Origin: a virus
Virus record (IMG/VR): IMGVR_UViG_3300032331_004470
Span: 1 to 38,112 of that record
Length of the DNA stretch: 38,112 nucleotides
Direction: 5' to 3' (one strand)
Positions 37,014 to 38,112 of this stretch are shown here, piece by piece. The translations under genes were made by a program, and so were the position numbers. The notes beneath the pieces were generated by a model. The model searched no databases and was not told the origin of the DNA. It saw only the letters and a program-made list of their open reading frames with translations. Position 1 is the first letter of the stretch, and each line of letters starts with the position of its first letter.

Positions 37014-38047
37014 GGTTGAGAAGTCGGCTGGTTATCCGCAGGAGGGGGGGACGGACTTGGGATCGCGTTGGCGTTGGCGGCTGATTGGAAGTGGTGGTCG
37101 AAGTGGGCGGCGCCGTGGTCGAGGTAGTCGTCGACGGTGTCGCGGAGTTTGGCGTGGAGCCAGGGGGGGAGGGTGTTGCGGGCGGGGGTCGCGGCGGCGC
37201 GCGCAAAGGGGACGAGGAAGCGGGCGGAGAGGAGTTCGGGCTCGAGGAGGGCGCGGGCTTCTTCGGGGTAGGAGAGGTTGATCAGGCGGCGGGAGAGGTG
37301 GTCGAGGTGGCCGTCGATCGCGCGGAGGGTCCAGTAGGCGAGCGCGGCGACGAGGGCTTCGGCGGCGGGGCGGGGGAGGGTGTCGCCGGCTTCGCGGCCG
37401 AGTCGGCTGGCGAGGGTCTCTTCGTCGTAGAGGACGGAGGAGATGAGTTTGAGGGCGTCGGTGGCGTCTTTGATGCCGGAGAGGTCGCCGCGGGATTGGG
37501 CGAGGCCGAGTTTGTGGTCGGCGAAGGCGCGGCGGTGGCGGAGGGAGGGGATGACGTTGGTGGCGTCGGGGGGCGGGGCGGGGTGGGATTGGAGGAAGGT
37601 GGCGTAGTCGGGGTCGAGGGGGGAGGGGGCGGCGAGGGGGGGGAGGCCGGGGAGGGGGGTGACGGAAGAGGGGGAGAGGGGGAGGGTGGGAGAGGGGGAG
37701 AGTGGGGACGTGGGGTGCGGGGTGGCGTGGGGGGGTTGAGCGGAGGCGGGGGGCGTGGCGGAGGAGGCGGCGGCGCGGAGCTCGGCGGGTGATTCGGGGA
37801 CGCTGAGGGAGGGGAGGGGTGCGCCGGGGTGGCGTTCGGCGTAGATGCGGAGTTCGGCGATGCGGCGGCGGAAGGAGCGGGCGAATTTGTTTTGGGATGC
37901 GCTGGGGAACCCAGCGAACCACGCGAGCATCGCCGCCGTGTCGCCCACGGGGACTGGGGGGGTGGCCGCAAGCCACTTTTGGGCGGTGCGTAGGTGCACG
38001 GCCCAGAAGGCGGAAACGGCGGATGCCGTGGGCGTTGCGTGGTTCAT
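37010..38047 (-). CDS. terS: Terminase small subunit-like protein
   Basis: 345 aa, long for a gpNu1-type subunit (181 aa). VSAFWAVHLRTAQKWLAATP is an HTH of the gpNu1 kind. A Pro/Ser-rich middle (about 85-155) is coded by a purine-repeat tract. The C-terminal half is helical (TDALKLISSVLYDEETLASR, YWTLRAIDGHLDHLSRRLIN). Directly upstream of the large terminase in a compact run. Likely binds the packaging site; no cos motif could be assigned. Confidence 0.65.
   Translation of the reverse strand: MNHATPTASAVSAFWAVHLRTAQKWLAATPPVPVGDTAAMLAWFAGFPSASQNKFARSFRRRIAELRIYAERHPGAPLPSLSVPESPAELRAAASSATPPASAQPPHATPHPTSPLSPSPTLPLSPSSVTPLPGLPPLAAPSPLDPDYATFLQSHPAPPPDATNVIPSLRHRRAFADHKLGLAQSRGDLSGIKDATDALKLISSVLYDEETLASRLGREAGDTLPRPAAEALVAALAYWTLRAIDGHLDHLSRRLINLSYPEEARALLEPELLSARFLVPFARAAATPARNTLPPWLHAKLRDTVDDYLDHGAAHFDHHFQSAANANAIPSPSPPPADNQPTSQP
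37667..37707. repeat. GGGGGAGA purine tract inside terS
   Basis: AGAGGGGGAGAGGGGGAGGG and a second run of the same kind, read in frame as SPSPTLPLSP-type residues. Same family as 21584-21623. Confidence 0.6.
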
Positions 38048-38100
38048 GCGTAGCGAAGCGAAACGAGGTTTTGTCGTGTCGCGCCCAAGAATACGACGCG

Positions 38101-38112
38101 AGTCGCTTTACC
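38101..38112. repeat. 12-base terminal direct repeat, right copy
   Basis: AGTCGCTTTACC, identical to 6-17 and flush with the window end. Between this and the small terminase start (38047) lie about 54 bases holding an AAGCGAAACGAGG-type stretch and no gene. Confidence 0.6.

Overview
The window reads as an almost complete, probably circular genome of a lambda-type temperate siphovirus from a GC-rich host, most likely an Opitutaceae-like member of the Verrucomicrobiota. The phage call rests on a head and tail gene order that follows lambda: small terminase, large terminase, gpW, portal, S49 protease, scaffold, capsid, joining proteins, tail chaperone and tape measure. The host call is inference. 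It rests on GC-rich coding sequence, a PEP-CTERM gene, and intergenic palindromic repeats of a kind I recall from Opitutaceae chromosomes. Circularity is suggested by a 12-base direct repeat at positions 6-17 and 38101-38112, by minus-strand gene order running smoothly across the ends, and by an internal attP-like site rather than one at the ends.

Layout along the minus strand, in transcription order. (1) 38047-30572: small terminase, a DNA methyltransferase, a large terminase split into ATPase and nuclease genes, gpW, portal, protease and scaffold. (2) An initiator-like tRNA-Met (30492-30565), then the capsid gene. (3) 29292-24240: a non-structural cargo block with three glycosyltransferase-like proteins, a two-subunit thiamine-diphosphate enzyme and a zinc-type alcohol dehydrogenase. 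It sits between capsid and joining proteins. (4) 24029-14368: joining proteins, tail tube, chaperone, tape measure, tail-tip or fibre proteins. (5) 14333-12705: lysis cassette (lysin candidate, lipoprotein, holin, nested spanin pair, membrane protein). (6) 12643-11380: metallophosphoesterase and a small HTH protein. (7) 11288-10512: two plus-strand genes divergent from a ribbon-helix-helix gene, the best candidate for a control switch. (8) 10490-6314: small early genes, a second methyltransferase and an excisionase-like gene. (9) Integrase on the plus strand (5410-6489), next to an attP-like site carrying the 3' end of a tRNA-Cys. (10) 5249-13: PEP-CTERM protein, small early proteins, SSB, DnaB/RepA-like helicase and two further small genes.

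The most unusual property is a set of intercistronic palindromes. Nine copies of one 75-85 base element (family A) and several unrelated-looking families share one build: each arm is a run of micro-repeats, the other arm is its reverse complement, and three families share a central core close to CAATCCCCTGCCTT. Nearly all start within a few bases of a stop codon on the transcribed strand. They lie between most cargo genes, between the two halves of the terminase, and in two places have become coding sequence. The cargo enzymes separated by direct repeats look like exchangeable cassettes, possibly for making and attaching an unusual sugar. That function is inference.
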